From NCBI GenBank assembly GCA_963965975.1, contig OZ014411.1:27762249-27826248 (forward strand): a stretch of DNA of 64,000 nt, in the 5' to 3' direction. The translations under genes and the position numbers were made by a program. Positions 27,501-39,408 of this stretch are shown here, one piece after another. The notes beneath the pieces were generated by a model, which saw nothing but the letters and a program-made list of their open reading frames with translations, ran no database searches and was not told the DNA's origin. Position 1 is the first letter of the stretch. Each line of letters opens with the position of its first letter. This DNA is from Xestospongia bergquistia (Eukaryota > Porifera > Demospongiae > Haplosclerida > Petrosiidae).

Positions 27501-28818
27501 CACGACAATATTATAATAGTCATGTCAATAAACATAGTTGCATTATTGATATTAGAAAACAAACAACTAAGTCCACTTTTGGCTTCTTCACCACATACCA
27601 CAAAACAAGGGTTTAGTTCTAACATCTGTCTGTTTAGAGCATTGGAAAGTCAGTAGATCTAGGACTAAATCAATTGGTCTCAACGTATGTTGGCATGGTT
27701 ATGCTTCCATACTATATCATGATACTGGTAAGTGTGTAAAATAAACTTATTATACGAAATCACATATAGTGTAAGCAAGGGCTGACCATAATCATGTGAT
27801 AAGATGCAATATCCAAATGGCAAATGTCTTGGTATAGACTTCTTTTGGCCTTTAAGAAGGTCAAAGGTAAATAGAATTAATGTTTGAAGGCTTTGTTACT
27901 TATTGAAACCCCCCTTAGTCTAGATTTAATAGCAGTGTTGTTGGATATGCCAATATGTTTATAATTTTTTACAACTTGAATTGTTTGTAAATAGCCAGCA
28001 TTGGCAACAGATTTTTATCTTATGTAGCCAGTGAATTAATAAATGACATTTTGACAGATTAAATAACCAAACTGTTCTAACCAATCTGAATACCCCAAAC
28101 TCTAAGATTTAAATTGTGAAGTGTACAATAGACAGTCAGGTACTCTAAGATACTATAACATACAATCTGCAGTCAACAGTCATAATTAATTTATACTATG
28201 TGCAGTCAGTAATGTACCATTTTCAGAATCCAAATTTATACAGAGCTTGCTTGTGTCAATAATAGAAACATTTTAACAAATGAGCACTTTAATGTATAGA
28301 GTATAGGGCATAGCAATCAGTTTAATATACCAAAACATATGTAATTAGGCTTCCTTCTGAACCTTTAGGTACTACTTATAATATATGCTAAGTACAAGGT
28401 CTAAATAATTGTAGGACTCCCTGGCACGTTGCATGAGACAATAGTTTCTTATGATACAACTATAACATGAACTACACAATGTATTAAAGGTTTATCATCT
28501 TACAACAACATGTGGTCAGAAAATTACACAGGAATAGTTACCTGGTATAAACTTGATAGTTGATCTTTATGAATTTTATTAAGTTAGAGATGTTTCAGTA
28601 CTACATGAGTAGAGCACATGTACTCAGTTATTATGCAATATTTATAGTTACCTCACCTTATTCTGACAAGTAGGTGTGTGCAATAACATCTCTATATAAA
28701 AACAATTAATTATATAATAATTTACTGTGTGTTTCTAGCCCATTGTCTCTTTAGTATCTATGATATAAAAACATTTTTATCTTCAACAATAAAAAAGTGT
28801 ATTTCCTTTAAATATCAG

Positions 28819-31800
28819 ATCACTTTAACTCTCTCTGCACTACTCCATCAAGTGGTTTGTGTTGTCTACTATGTGACACCTAACAATGGTAACCAGAGTT
28901 GTCCCGTTGAGCAAGAGTGTCACACTCTCTCCTATTACATCAATAACGTTGCTTTACCCTCCAATCTTACTCTTCTATTTATGAATGGTGAACACATCAT
29001 TAAAAGAAATGAAGGTCTTCAAATAGAGGGTCTTAACAATGTAACATTTCTTGGACAAGGTCAGTGGGTACATGGTTTTCATTGGTCAGTTATGCAGTCA
29101 AGCGTTATTATTAAATGTATTAGCAATGTATCAACTGCTATTAAAGTATCTGTCACATCTGCAATTCATATTGATGGGCTGACTATCAATGATTGTCATA
29201 GAGGTATTTTCATTGCCTCATGTGTAAATGTTCAGTTGAATAACTTATCAATACAAAATAGCAGTCATGTTGGTTTAATGATTATGAATACAAATATTGT
29301 TAATATTAACAATTGCTCCTATAGTCATAATGGAGTCAATGTATACTTGATTTTCATTAAAACCATCACAATCAGTTACTCTAACTTTACATTTGGATAC
29401 GATCTATACAACTATCAAGAAAGTACTGGGATTTTTATACTAAACGAAGATAGCTTGTCTAACGAAAGTAGAAGAATTGAAATATCTACTTGTTTGGTTT
29501 GTTTAAATAATGGAGGTGGTGCATTTATACACAGCAATATTATTGGAAATCAAGCAGTCATTATACAAAACACCATCTTTAGCAATAACATTGGAAATAG
29601 AAGTGTTGGAGGTCTGCGTGTATGGATATCGACAAAAAAGGGTCATTCAGAAATTGTCATTAGTCAGGTCATATTTTCATATAATATAGCAGCTGTAAAG
29701 TCCTTCATTGTGGGAGGAGCAGATCTGACTATTTTTAGTGGATCAAATAGTACCGTCATTATACAAAACACTACTTTTAGAAATAACATAGCTACAAACA
29801 AACCAAAAAGTGGACATTTATTTGTAACAATAAAAGCAAATGGTCACACCAAGGCTAACATCAGTCAAGTTATATTTTCTTCTACAGAAATGGAGTATCT
29901 GAATGTAATAGGAACTGTATTTTATGTAGTCAGTGAATCTTCCTGTACTTTCATTATGCAAAATATTACCTTTACAGAAAACAGCTTACTATTCCATTTA
30001 GAAAGAGCCCATAAAATACAGGCTAACATTAAAGATATGAAATTTTCATCTAACATTGGGACCACAGCAGGAGCTTCTATATACATGGCTAGTGATTGTA
30101 TTTCTGCTAACAAAAGTTTACATTTACAAAATATTGCATTTCACAATCAAACTGGAAGGGCTCTTTTAATAGAAGGTAATGCTAAAATTGAATTAACAAA
30201 CATTATTATTGCAAACACATATAGTAGAGCTAATTCTCAACCAAATCAAAATTTAGGAGCCTTACAATTGCTATGTTATAATCCCAGACAAACAGTGATG
30301 CTCTCAAATGTTCATGTAGTTAATAATGACATGTCAGGTCTTTGGATAAAAGGATGTCTAGTTTTTTTCAAATATAAATCTAGTATCATTGCTGAAAATA
30401 AATCACCCAGTAATGGTGGTGGTATATATGCTGATGACAACACTTGCTTGTCTTCTTCAGTTGGTGTTCACTTCATCAATAACACAGCTACATTATATGG
30501 TGGAGCAATTTATTTCACAACAAATGTAGTACAAGCATATTATATCTCAAGTGTGAATTATTGCTTTTTGTGCTCCTTTTCTGCTTTTAACGTCACATTT
30601 TCGCAAAATTATGCTGGTCTCACTGGAAATGATATATATGGTGCGTATTACTTTAATCCTAATAGTCTGTACATACCCAATTTTATTGATGTTGTCACAT
30701 GTAGTTCTGATTATTTCAAAGATCCTAACTTTTACTTTTGTTTCCCTAAACATCTGTCATTATCAATATCTTCAGCTGCAATTGGTGCTTGTCTTTGTAC
30801 TAATGATACTTACATGGACTGTAGTAGAAGAGTATATAAAATGGAGTCATATCCTGGGCAGACTATTACGTTGTCTCTTGTGACAGTTGGGATATGTGGA
30901 GGTATAAGTCCTAGTCAGCTACTAACAGACAGTACAGGAATTGATGTTACCTTTAATGAAGTTGACCAAGTGACTCATATTTATTGTAAAAACTTTACAT
31001 ACCTATTAAAAGTCCATTTAGCTCCTACTGAAGGAAATATCACAATTCAAACTAGTGAATCACTTTATTTGAAGGAGTCAAATTTGACTATCAGCATCAA
31101 AATGTTACCATGTCCCATAGGACTTGAATTGAATAATTTAACAGGGATGTGTGAATGTAATGACATTGTCAATGCTGTTAAAGCACAATGTGACATATCT
31201 CAGTTGCCATATCCAATTAAAAGGTTTGGAAATAACTGGTTATCATACAATAAAGAATATGATTGTATCATTGCACATGATGACTGTCCATTTGATTATT
31301 GTAATACTTCTCTGATTTCATTCAATCTCAATAACTCTGACTTTCAGTGCACTCATAATAGGTCAGGTATACTCTGTGGACAGTGTCAATCAGGACTTAG
31401 TTTAATGTTAGGATCTAACAAATGTGGAGTCTGTACAAATCACTACTTAACATTGATAGCAGCTTTTATATTTGCTGGATTGTGCTTATGTGTGCTTATG
31501 TTAACATTGAATTTAACTGTGTCTGTAGGAAGTATTAATGGTTTACTTTTCTATGCTAATATGATCAAATTGAACAGATCACTTTTATTCTCCAGTGGAC
31601 GAATTCCAGTACTGAGTCAATTCATTGCTTGGCTTAGTCTTGATCTTGGTATTGAGACATGTTTTTTCAATGGACTAGATGGTTACTGGAAAACATGGCT
31701 ACAGTTTGCATTCTCACTATCACTGATTACTGGTTTAATAATCTGTTGTAGATATTTTGGAAAATTGTCTCGTTTATGTGGCAATAATGTTGTACCTGTT

Positions 31801-32625
31801 TTGTCAACACTAATTTTAATGGCTCATTCTAAACTTTTACTTACTATTAAAAATGCCCTCATGTTAAGCAGAGTCCAATGTGAACATACAGTATGGAATG
31901 TTTGGAGTGTGGATGGTAACATTAAATATCTTCATGATAAACACATACCACTGTTTGTGGTGTCATTAATCTTCCTTTTCTTTGGAATTATCTATACTGG
32001 ATTGATATTATCTGGTCAATGGCTACAGCGTTACACTGGTAAGTACTGTAGAAGTTCCATTGATCCGTTCATTTTACTAAAACCTTTTATTGATGCTTAC
32101 AATGGTCCCTATAAAGACAAGTATCAATTCTGGACAGGACTTCTTCTAATGATACGTTTGTTTGTCACTGGTTTGTTTGCTGTTACTACAGGGATTGTAC
32201 CACAAGTTAATAACTACGTAATCACTATTATTGTAATCATTCTATTACCAGCTAGTAGAGGTATATATAAAGTGAAAACTAATGCAGTTTTAGAAACGTT
32301 TTTTCTTTTAAATTTGGGTTTCATCAGTCTGCTGAATACAATAACTAATCATACTACTTTCACATATTGGGTAGATTTAGTATCAATTGGTCTATCATTG
32401 ATAGTGTTTACTGGAATAGTACTAGTTCATATCTACATGTGCATTAAAAGAAAATGTATTAGCAAAATCAATGTCTTTAAACGAAGGAATCAGACAAATG
32501 TAGATGAGTCGTTATTACAAGAGAGATCATCTGAAGGTCAGGCAGAACAATATTCTCCAGCTCACACTCTTTTGAGAAGAGAGTCTTTAATACTTGAGTT
32601 TGAAATACCTGAATTAAAATATTAA
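28819..32625 (+). CDS. Beta-helix multi-span surface receptor, family member A
   Basis: One open frame of about 1269 codons to TAA at 32623. No in-frame ATG precedes residues that must belong to the ectodomain; the first is at 28981. The frame becomes signal-like (ITLTLSALLHQVVCVVYYVT) just after TTTCCTTTAAATATCAG, a good acceptor, so a short 5' exon with the start codon is expected upstream and was not found. Domain order: SCPVEQECHTLSYY motif; long Asn-rich beta-helix-like ectodomain with many N-x-S/T sites; Cys box with CPIGLEL, CPFDYC and LCGQCQSGLSLMLGSNKCG; then about eight or nine hydrophobic spans from about 31440; loop KPFIDAYNGPYKDKYQFWTG; tail with DESLLQE. It is the most diverged copy in the cluster and has no NCTIYNN repeats. 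AATAAA lies just after the stop. Plasma-membrane adhesion or recognition is inference. Confidence 0.85.
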   Translation: MTLTLSALLHQVVCVVYYVTPNNGNQSCPVEQECHTLSYYINNVALPSNLTLLFMNGEHIIKRNEGLQIEGLNNVTFLGQGQWVHGFHWSVMQSSVIIKCISNVSTAIKVSVTSAIHIDGLTINDCHRGIFIASCVNVQLNNLSIQNSSHVGLMIMNTNIVNINNCSYSHNGVNVYLIFIKTITISYSNFTFGYDLYNYQESTGIFILNEDSLSNESRRIEISTCLVCLNNGGGAFIHSNIIGNQAVIIQNTIFSNNIGNRSVGGLRVWISTKKGHSEIVISQVIFSYNIAAVKSFIVGGADLTIFSGSNSTVIIQNTTFRNNIATNKPKSGHLFVTIKANGHTKANISQVIFSSTEMEYLNVIGTVFYVVSESSCTFIMQNITFTENSLLFHLERAHKIQANIKDMKFSSNIGTTAGASIYMASDCISANKSLHLQNIAFHNQTGRALLIEGNAKIELTNIIIANTYSRANSQPNQNLGALQLLCYNPRQTVMLSNVHVVNNDMSGLWIKGCLVFFKYKSSIIAENKSPSNGGGIYADDNTCLSSSVGVHFINNTATLYGGAIYFTTNVVQAYYISSVNYCFLCSFSAFNVTFSQNYAGLTGNDIYGAYYFNPNSLYIPNFIDVVTCSSDYFKDPNFYFCFPKHLSLSISSAAIGACLCTNDTYMDCSRRVYKMESYPGQTITLSLVTVGICGGISPSQLLTDSTGIDVTFNEVDQVTHIYCKNFTYLLKVHLAPTEGNITIQTSESLYLKESNLTISIKMLPCPIGLELNNLTGMCECNDIVNAVKAQCDISQLPYPIKRFGNNWLSYNKEYDCIIAHDDCPFDYCNTSLISFNLNNSDFQCTHNRSGILCGQCQSGLSLMLGSNKCGVCTNHYLTLIAAFIFAGLCLCVLMLTLNLTVSVGSINGLLFYANMIKLNRSLLFSSGRIPVLSQFIAWLSLDLGIETCFFNGLDGYWKTWLQFAFSLSLITGLIICCRYFGKLSRLCGNNVVPVLSTLILMAHSKLLLTIKNALMLSRVQCEHTVWNVWSVDGNIKYLHDKHIPLFVVSLIFLFFGIIYTGLILSGQWLQRYTGKYCRSSIDPFILLKPFIDAYNGPYKDKYQFWTGLLLMIRLFVTGLFAVTTGIVPQVNNYVITIIVIILLPASRGIYKVKTNAVLETFFLLNLGFISLLNTITNHTTFTYWVDLVSIGLSLIVFTGIVLVHIYMCIKRKCISKINVFKRRNQTNVDESLLQERSSEGQAEQYSPAHTLLRRESLILEFEIPELKY

Positions 32626-34857
32626 AGTCACTATTAAATAAAATAATAGAATACAATCATCATTGTAAATTTATTACATAGTACTTTTTGTTTGAAATCA
32701 TAGCAAGTACACTAGAAAATGTAAACTGTTTGCCTCATACAACTGCTGAACTAAACACTATTCTGTTGATATTGATAGGATGTCCATTCCTACTTTGGGC
32801 TTGTTTGAGATGTTTCTTCTGCCATCTCTACATTTAATGAGTATTTTGAAATTGTAATTTACTTGTTACATTTATTATTTACACTTTTATATTGCAATAA
32901 ATTGAAAGTAAAAATGTACCTATAATTCCACATTCATTAAAAACGTTTTGGTTTCAAGAGATATATAAGATTGGTAAGCAGACAAAAAGGTAGCTCCCCA
33001 TTACTCCTGAGATTCTTAGACAAATTCGCCTACAATTGTAGAAAAAACAAGAAGTTCCCAGACATTGTTATGTCTTTCACAGCTATTTCAGGTCTCTCAG
33101 GATGTGTATTAAATAGTAAAGCATACCAGTACAATGTCTTGATAAAAAGGTTTCATTGTAAAAAGATAATTACTAGCATTGTGCAATAATTCAAGATTTG
33201 GTCATTGCAGTTAATAAGGTGCTAAAAAATCCTACTACAATTAGTTTCAATTTAAAAATTAATTAATTGAAGATGATGAATAACTAATACATACCTATCG
33301 TACTGGCCACACCTATGTTGAGATCACTGTACGTTGTGTATCTGTGCAATGCAGGGAATCTCTGCTTAGGAGAGCTATGATGTCATACATGTATTGATCT
33401 CATACTCCTGCTTCACAAAGAGAGGAGACAGCAATTGATTAAAATGTACAAAATTAAAGAAAAATATTATGAGGGATTAAAACAGTATACATGACATCAT
33501 GTTTCATTGTTTATAGTTTACATTTGTAATATAATATTTAAGTTATTTTATAGTTCTAAATATTATATATACTCTTAATATGAGCTAAAACAAGTCCATT
33601 ATGGTATTGTTTCTAGTAGGTATATGAAGCATTATTGGTACAGTGGGACTGTGTGCACTAAAGGATTTTGCAACAATAGTGTGTGTAAATGAGAAGCCAA
33701 AGAGTGCTAATTTTTTGAATGTGGTCGTTGTATTTACTACTGACAGAGATGGATTAGATAATATTTCAACAAATAAGTCTAACTCAGTGCCAGCTGTATT
33801 AGTCATATACATACTGGCTATAATATTATGTCACATCATTACTATATTTATTGTATTAGACTGAGATCACAGTTTTAAAGATTGAAATGAATGAAATAAT
33901 AACTAGGATAGCCTAATATTAAAAGTCAATAGTTAAAATGATACAATACATTTTTGATGGCTCAATTATAATAACACTTACTACACAAATAAAGAAAACA
34001 ATCAAATATACTAACTAATTACTTAAAATGTATTGCATCATTTTAACCATCCATTTTTATTATGGCTATCATATTTATTAATTCATTAATTTCAATCCTT
34101 ATCACAGCTATGTCAAATGTATAAGAGGGTGTGGCTTCACTAGTGGGTGTACCACAAACACTAGTCTTCATAATGTGCTCATTTAAATTGGATTAACTAA
34201 TATTTCTACAAATTAGTCTAACCAAGTACCTACTGTTTTAGTCATGTATATAATGGCTATAGTACAACATTGTATCATTACTATATACACCTATTGTATC
34301 TATATTATAATTATAATATTTGGAAATGTTACTATAATATGAATATTGTATTATTTAAGTAATCCATAAACATTGAAATATGGTGTCATATATGTTCAAT
34401 ATATATGTAAGAGTAAATGTAATGTTGATATAATTAATTGTCTTCCTTAATAATCTGCTCATGTAAGCACTTTCTCTACTATCACAATAATGGAAGTAAT
34501 AATATTCCAATCATTACATTCAGAGGCATCAAGAACACTTCAAAGCCCTGACTAAGGTTGTCATATTCTCTTTTAGGCCTCCCGTCATATGTCAACTGGA
34601 CATTATTGACACAAAGCCAGGAACAATAGATTTCTAAAGGAAGACAACAGAGACAACTTGCACACTCCTTCATGAGAATATGACTTTTTTATAGAGCAAA
34701 CATGTTTGTGTGTGTGGGTGATGGGTGTGTGAGGTGTGGATGTACTTGTATTACACATTATATTATTGTGTGTATATATATAATCTAATTAAGGAAGCAG
34801 TTCTTAGAGTTTATGCATCATAACTAATTCAGCCATTTGTCTTCTAAACTGTCAACA
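32626..34857. other. 5' flank of member B; segmentally duplicated
   Basis: No gene. From about 33110 onward the DNA matches the flanks of other members: AGCATACCAGTACAATGTCTTG recurs near 61960; the GTTGAGATCACTGT / ATGTCATAC block (33310-33400) recurs near 50670 and 62175; GTCCATTATGGTATTG (33595) recurs near 48310, 50940 and 62450; CTTTCTCTACTATCA (34465) recurs near 48995 and 62910. A G/T-rich block with TATATATA and AAGGAAG (34700-34800) precedes the start codon of every plus-strand member except A. Confidence 0.75.
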
Positions 34858-37800
34858 ATGTTTTCTAGTTCTTTTGGACATCCTGCCATCATTACCTGGT
34901 GTCATATCTATTATATAACATCAGCTATTCTTTATATCTTCAGTGGAAATGCTATTGCAAATGAATATTATGTCTCTGCAGCTCCCAATGGAATACTTTG
35001 TCATTCTACTGACCTACTTTGTCACAGCCTTATCATTCTTACTTCACTGATGATGTAATCTTCTACTTCCTAGAGGGAACTCATACTCTACAAGGTATAT
35101 TAGAGATCACTAATATAAGTAATATAACTTTACAGGGACTGGGTCATATAGAACAAGGTTTTCATGAGACAGTTATGCAATCTACCTCAGTAATAATGTG
35201 TAGTGATAACAAGAGACCTGCTGGTATTAAATTTATAACTAGTAAAAATATTGTAATGAAATCATTAACAATAGCAAATTGTGCATCTGATGCTTACATC
35301 TCTTACAAAAAAATTGTCAATAGTTTACATTTTGTTGATGTCAATGATGTCACATTGGAATGGGTATCAGTCCAGAATGGTTCAGGTTATGGACTCTGTC
35401 TAGTCAATAATTTCAATGTGCTAATCACTAATTCCTCCTTTGCTAACAATGGACATCCTGGGACGTTTGGAGGCAATGCATGTATATATAAACTATGATG
35501 ATAATCTTAAAAGCTTGTCCAGAGTTAATATTGTGCAAACAAATTTTACACTGAGTTTAGGATATACACTTTTTTCGATGCATGATTCTGATGTTAAGGT
35601 AATCATTGAAAACAGTGAATTTTCATACAATATTGAAGGAGGAATATATATTGACTCACAAGGTTATGGCAATATTGAGTTTCATAGCTGCACTATACAT
35701 AACAATAACAATGCTGAGTATAATAATGGAGGAGGCTTGTCAATTGATTTATATGGAAATGATAGTATTGAGTTTATTAACTGCACTATACATAACAATA
35801 TGGCTCAGTATGGTGGAGGAGGCATATACACCTATTTGCTTGGGAATGGTAATATTGAGTTTCATGACTGCACTATATCTAACAATAGTGCTCAGAGTTA
35901 TTATGGAGGAGGAGTGCTCATTAATTTGTATGGAAATGGTAGCATTGAGTTTCATAACTGCACTATAAATAACAATACTGCACAATATGGAGGAGGAATG
36001 CATATCCATTCGGGCAATGGTAGTATTCAGTTCTATAACTGCACTGTATATAACAATACTGCTCAGGATACTGGAGGAGGAGTGTATATTGATTTAAATG
36101 GGAACGGTAGTTTTGAGTGTCATCACAGCACCATACATAACAATACTGCTCAGGAAAATCAAAGGGGAGGAGGAGGAGTATATGTTTACTCAATAAATGG
36201 TAGTATTGAGTTCAATAACTGCACTATATACAAAAATACTGTTCAGAATGCTGGAGGAGGAGTGGTGATTGAGTCAGTGGGGAATGGTACGATTGAGTTT
36301 CTTAACTGTACTGTATACATCAATACTGCTCAGAAGAATGGAGGAGGTGTACACATTTCTTCAGAAGGAACTGGTAGTATTAACTTTAGTAACTGCACTA
36401 TATATAACAATACTGCTCAGCATGCTGGAGGAGGAGGAGTGTACATTTACTCAGAGAATGGTGGCATTGACTTCTATAACTGCACTATATACAACAATAC
36501 TGTTTGGCATGCTGGAGGAGGAGTGTGGATTGAGTCATTTGGTAACGGTAATATTGACTTTCTTAACTGCACTATACACATCAATACTGCTAAGAGATAT
36601 GGAGGAGGGGTATACATTTATTCAGACAGAAGTGGTAGTATTAGGTTTAGTACCTGCACTATATATGACAATACAGTTCATTATGCTGGAGGAGGAGGAG
36701 TGTACATTTACTCAATGAATGGTAGTATTGACTTCAATAACTGTACTCTATACAACAATACTGTTCAGTATGCTGGAGGAGGAGGAGTGTTGATTGAGTC
36801 ACGTGGAAATGGTAGTATTGATTTTTGTAACTGCACAATATACATCAATAGTGTTCAGAAGTTTGGAGGTGGCATATATATTTATTCAAATGGAAGTGGT
36901 GATTTTAACTTTAGTAACTGTATAATATACAACAACACTGCATACTTTGGATCAGGTTTGCTTCTGTATGGTCATCGCTTTACTTCAACAACTAGATTTC
37001 ATTTTACAAATGTTTCATTTCATTTTAATCAAATATCTGACAGGAATGATCTCTATAAAGCTGCTGTTGTATTAGTTAATATTTATAATATTGTTTTTGA
37101 CCACATTGAAGTTAGTAATCATGACACAACTGGTTTAGTTAGTTTAAATAGCGTATTAACATTTGACAAAAATAGCACATTTGCAAACAATTCAGGCATT
37201 TATGGTGGGGGTATTGCCTTATATGAATCCTCTCAATTATTACTAAAAAACTTAACATATATATCTTTTGTCAATAATCATGCTAGTGAGTCAGGTGGAG
37301 GAATCTTTGTATCACAACTACTTGTTGAAGACATTTATACAACTTGCTCCTTTCAAGTCATTAGTGATAATGGTAATGCTTGGTTATATTTTGTTAACAA
37401 TGCAGCTAACATCTCAGGTGATGTCTTGTATGGAGGAAAAATCAATAATAATTGTACCTTTGATAAACTATTTCACTACCATCAACAAAAAGGTCTATCA
37501 GTAGTGTCATCAGATTCTATTCAAGTGTGTTTTTGTGTATCACACATACCAAATTGTTCTATTCCAAACAAGAATGTTACAGTAATGCCTGGGATTGATG
37601 TTAATATATCACTAGCTACTGTTGGCTCAAAGGATGGCTTAACAAAGGGTGTGATAAAATTAACATCATCAGATAATTCATCCATTGTGCTAGTAGACAA
37701 TAATAGACTAAATGCAACTTGTACTAATGTAACCTTCAAATTAACCGCAAATCCTGATTTGTTAAATGCTACAGACCTCTATGCAACACAAATTTCAATC

Positions 37801-39408
37801 ATTAAACCTTTACAAGACCATCATGCTAAAGTCATTAATGTTATCATTGAGTCTTGTCCAATTGGGTTACTATTAGTGAATGATACTTGTGTTTGTAGAT
37901 CTGAATTAAATACACCTCCAATATCTTGTGATTTTAACACTCAAATTATAACAAGAGATGGTGACATGTGGATTGGTTATAAAAATAATTCAGACTGTCT
38001 TATTGTTTATCAAAACTGTCCCTTTGATTATTGTAATGACGATATCATTCATTTTAAACTCACATCACCTAATGTACAATGTCTTTATAATCGATCTGGA
38101 CTACTCTGTGGACAATGTGCTAAAGGACTCAGTCTCATGTTAGGTTCCAATCAATGTGGACAATGTACTAATGACTACTTAGCTCTTATTATTCTATTTG
38201 CTGTAGCTGGTATAGTAATGGTAGCTTTTGTTATTATTTTAAATCTAACTGTGTCTGTGGGTACAATCAATGGACTTATATTCTATGCTAATATTATCAA
38301 ATTATATGAACACTTTTTCTTTCCTAATAGTCACATTCCATTTGTTAGTCATTTCATTTCATGGATTAATCTAGATCTGGGTATTGAGACTTGTTTCTAC
38401 AATGGTATGAATTCTTGTTATAAGACATGGCTACAGTTTATATTTCCAGGCTATGTTTGGTTCATCCTAATACTCATTATAATATTATCAAGATATTCTA
38501 GCAAAATAGTTCAGCTTGTTGGAAGACAATCTATTCCAGTACTAGCCACTATGATCCTACTTTCTTATACCAAACTGATACGAACTGTTTTCCAGGTCCT
38601 TCATTATACCAATATTTATTGTAGGGGTAATAATAGTGTCACATTATTGAGGTGGTACATTGATGCTAATGTTCAATATTTCAAAGGTTGTCATCTACCA
38701 TTGTTCCTATTTTCACTATCTGTACTCATTTTAATAATTGTTCCATATACCTTCTACCTCCTCACTATACCATTATTTGAAGGACCTCTATCAAAGTACA
38801 TGTGCTGCTGCCAAAAGTTGATACATTATATGAAGCCTTTCTTTGATGCATATGGAGGTCCATATAAGGACAAGTGTCGTTTTTGGACTGGATTTTTACT
38901 ACTCGTTCGTGTTGTCTTAGCACTTGTTGTTTCTCTGGATACTCAGGCTACTATAAGTTTGGATGTGTTAGTATCTGTTTTATTTGCTATTGTATCAATG
39001 TATTTTCTTTTAAGAGGAATATATCGAAAGTTACCATTGGCTTATCTGGAGATGTCCTTTATTCTTAACCTCATGTTTATGGGTTATGTGAATGTATCCA
39101 CACAAACATTTAAAATGTCAGAGTCAAGTAATGTGTTAAGTGTTGCTATGGTGTCAGTATCATGTGTAGTATTCTGTGGTATTATCCTCTATCATGTCTG
39201 GGATCGAATGTTAAAGTCTCATTTACAAAAATTAATTACAAGAGTCAAAAGGATATTCAAGAAGCCTGCATCATTTTTTAATTATGATGATGCAGAAATT
39301 CCTTTAATGCATCCTGGATCCCCTTCTTTTATATGTGAAACTAGTTCAGTGTCAGTGGTGTCAGTTGAAATGCCACGAGAACCACTATTGTTTGATGAAG
39401 ATGACTAA
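34858..39408 (+). CDS. Beta-helix multi-span surface receptor, member B, frame broken twice
   Basis: ATG at 34858 aligns with the start of the intact paralogue at 51376. Against that paralogue it lacks 19 bases near 35025-35045 and gains 4 near 35480-35495. The frame thus moves to a second frame for about 150 codons and then returns to the first, net minus 15 bases; read strictly it stops at 35056. The rest (to 39408) is open for over 1300 codons. Domains: anchor/signal (YYITSAILYIFSG), TLQGLGHIEQGFHETVMQST, 15 beta-helix coils (about 35663-36957), CPIGLL / CPFDYC / LCGQCAKGLSLMLGSNQCGQC box, about eight spans, loop KPFFDAYGGPYKDKCRFWTG, tail EPLLFDEDD. Recent pseudogene, assembly error, or use of a later start are all possible. 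Confidence 0.85.
35663..36957 (+). repeat. Fifteen coding beta-helix coils, last nine as three 261-bp units
   Basis: Each coil is 25-29 codons of the form N-G-S-I-E-F-x-N-C-T-I-Y-N-N-T-A-Q-x-x-G-G-G-V-x-I. The Cys-Thr or Ser step and Asn ladders are those of right-handed parallel beta-helices. The TACTCA string that begins a coil occurs at 36187, 36448 and 36709, exactly 261 bp (87 codons) apart, so three coils form a higher-order unit present three times. The GGAGGAGGAG runs are likely slip and recombination points. Confidence 0.9.

Larger units (their letters stand above)
20572..28737. other. 8-kb A+T-rich stretch without recognisable genes
   Basis: I see minisatellites (21655-21751, 26041-26935), a TA/TG microsatellite near 27430-27500, and repeated scraps such as GTTAATTAACAGT with GATCAGTTGTTAT (about 23100-23520). 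Around 24480-25200 base composition is more even and short frames look like worn coding DNA, but nothing could be assigned. The 5' exon of the gene at 28819 should lie near the right end of this stretch. Confidence 0.55.

Noticed and set aside
27392-27656. Ile-Tyr-rich frames on both strands
   Set aside because: They come from the TA/TATG microsatellite.
35606-36718. Leu/Thr/Ile-rich plus-strand frames inside member B
   Set aside because: Out-of-frame shadows of the Asn-Gly coil repeats; their own repetition only mirrors the coding repeats.
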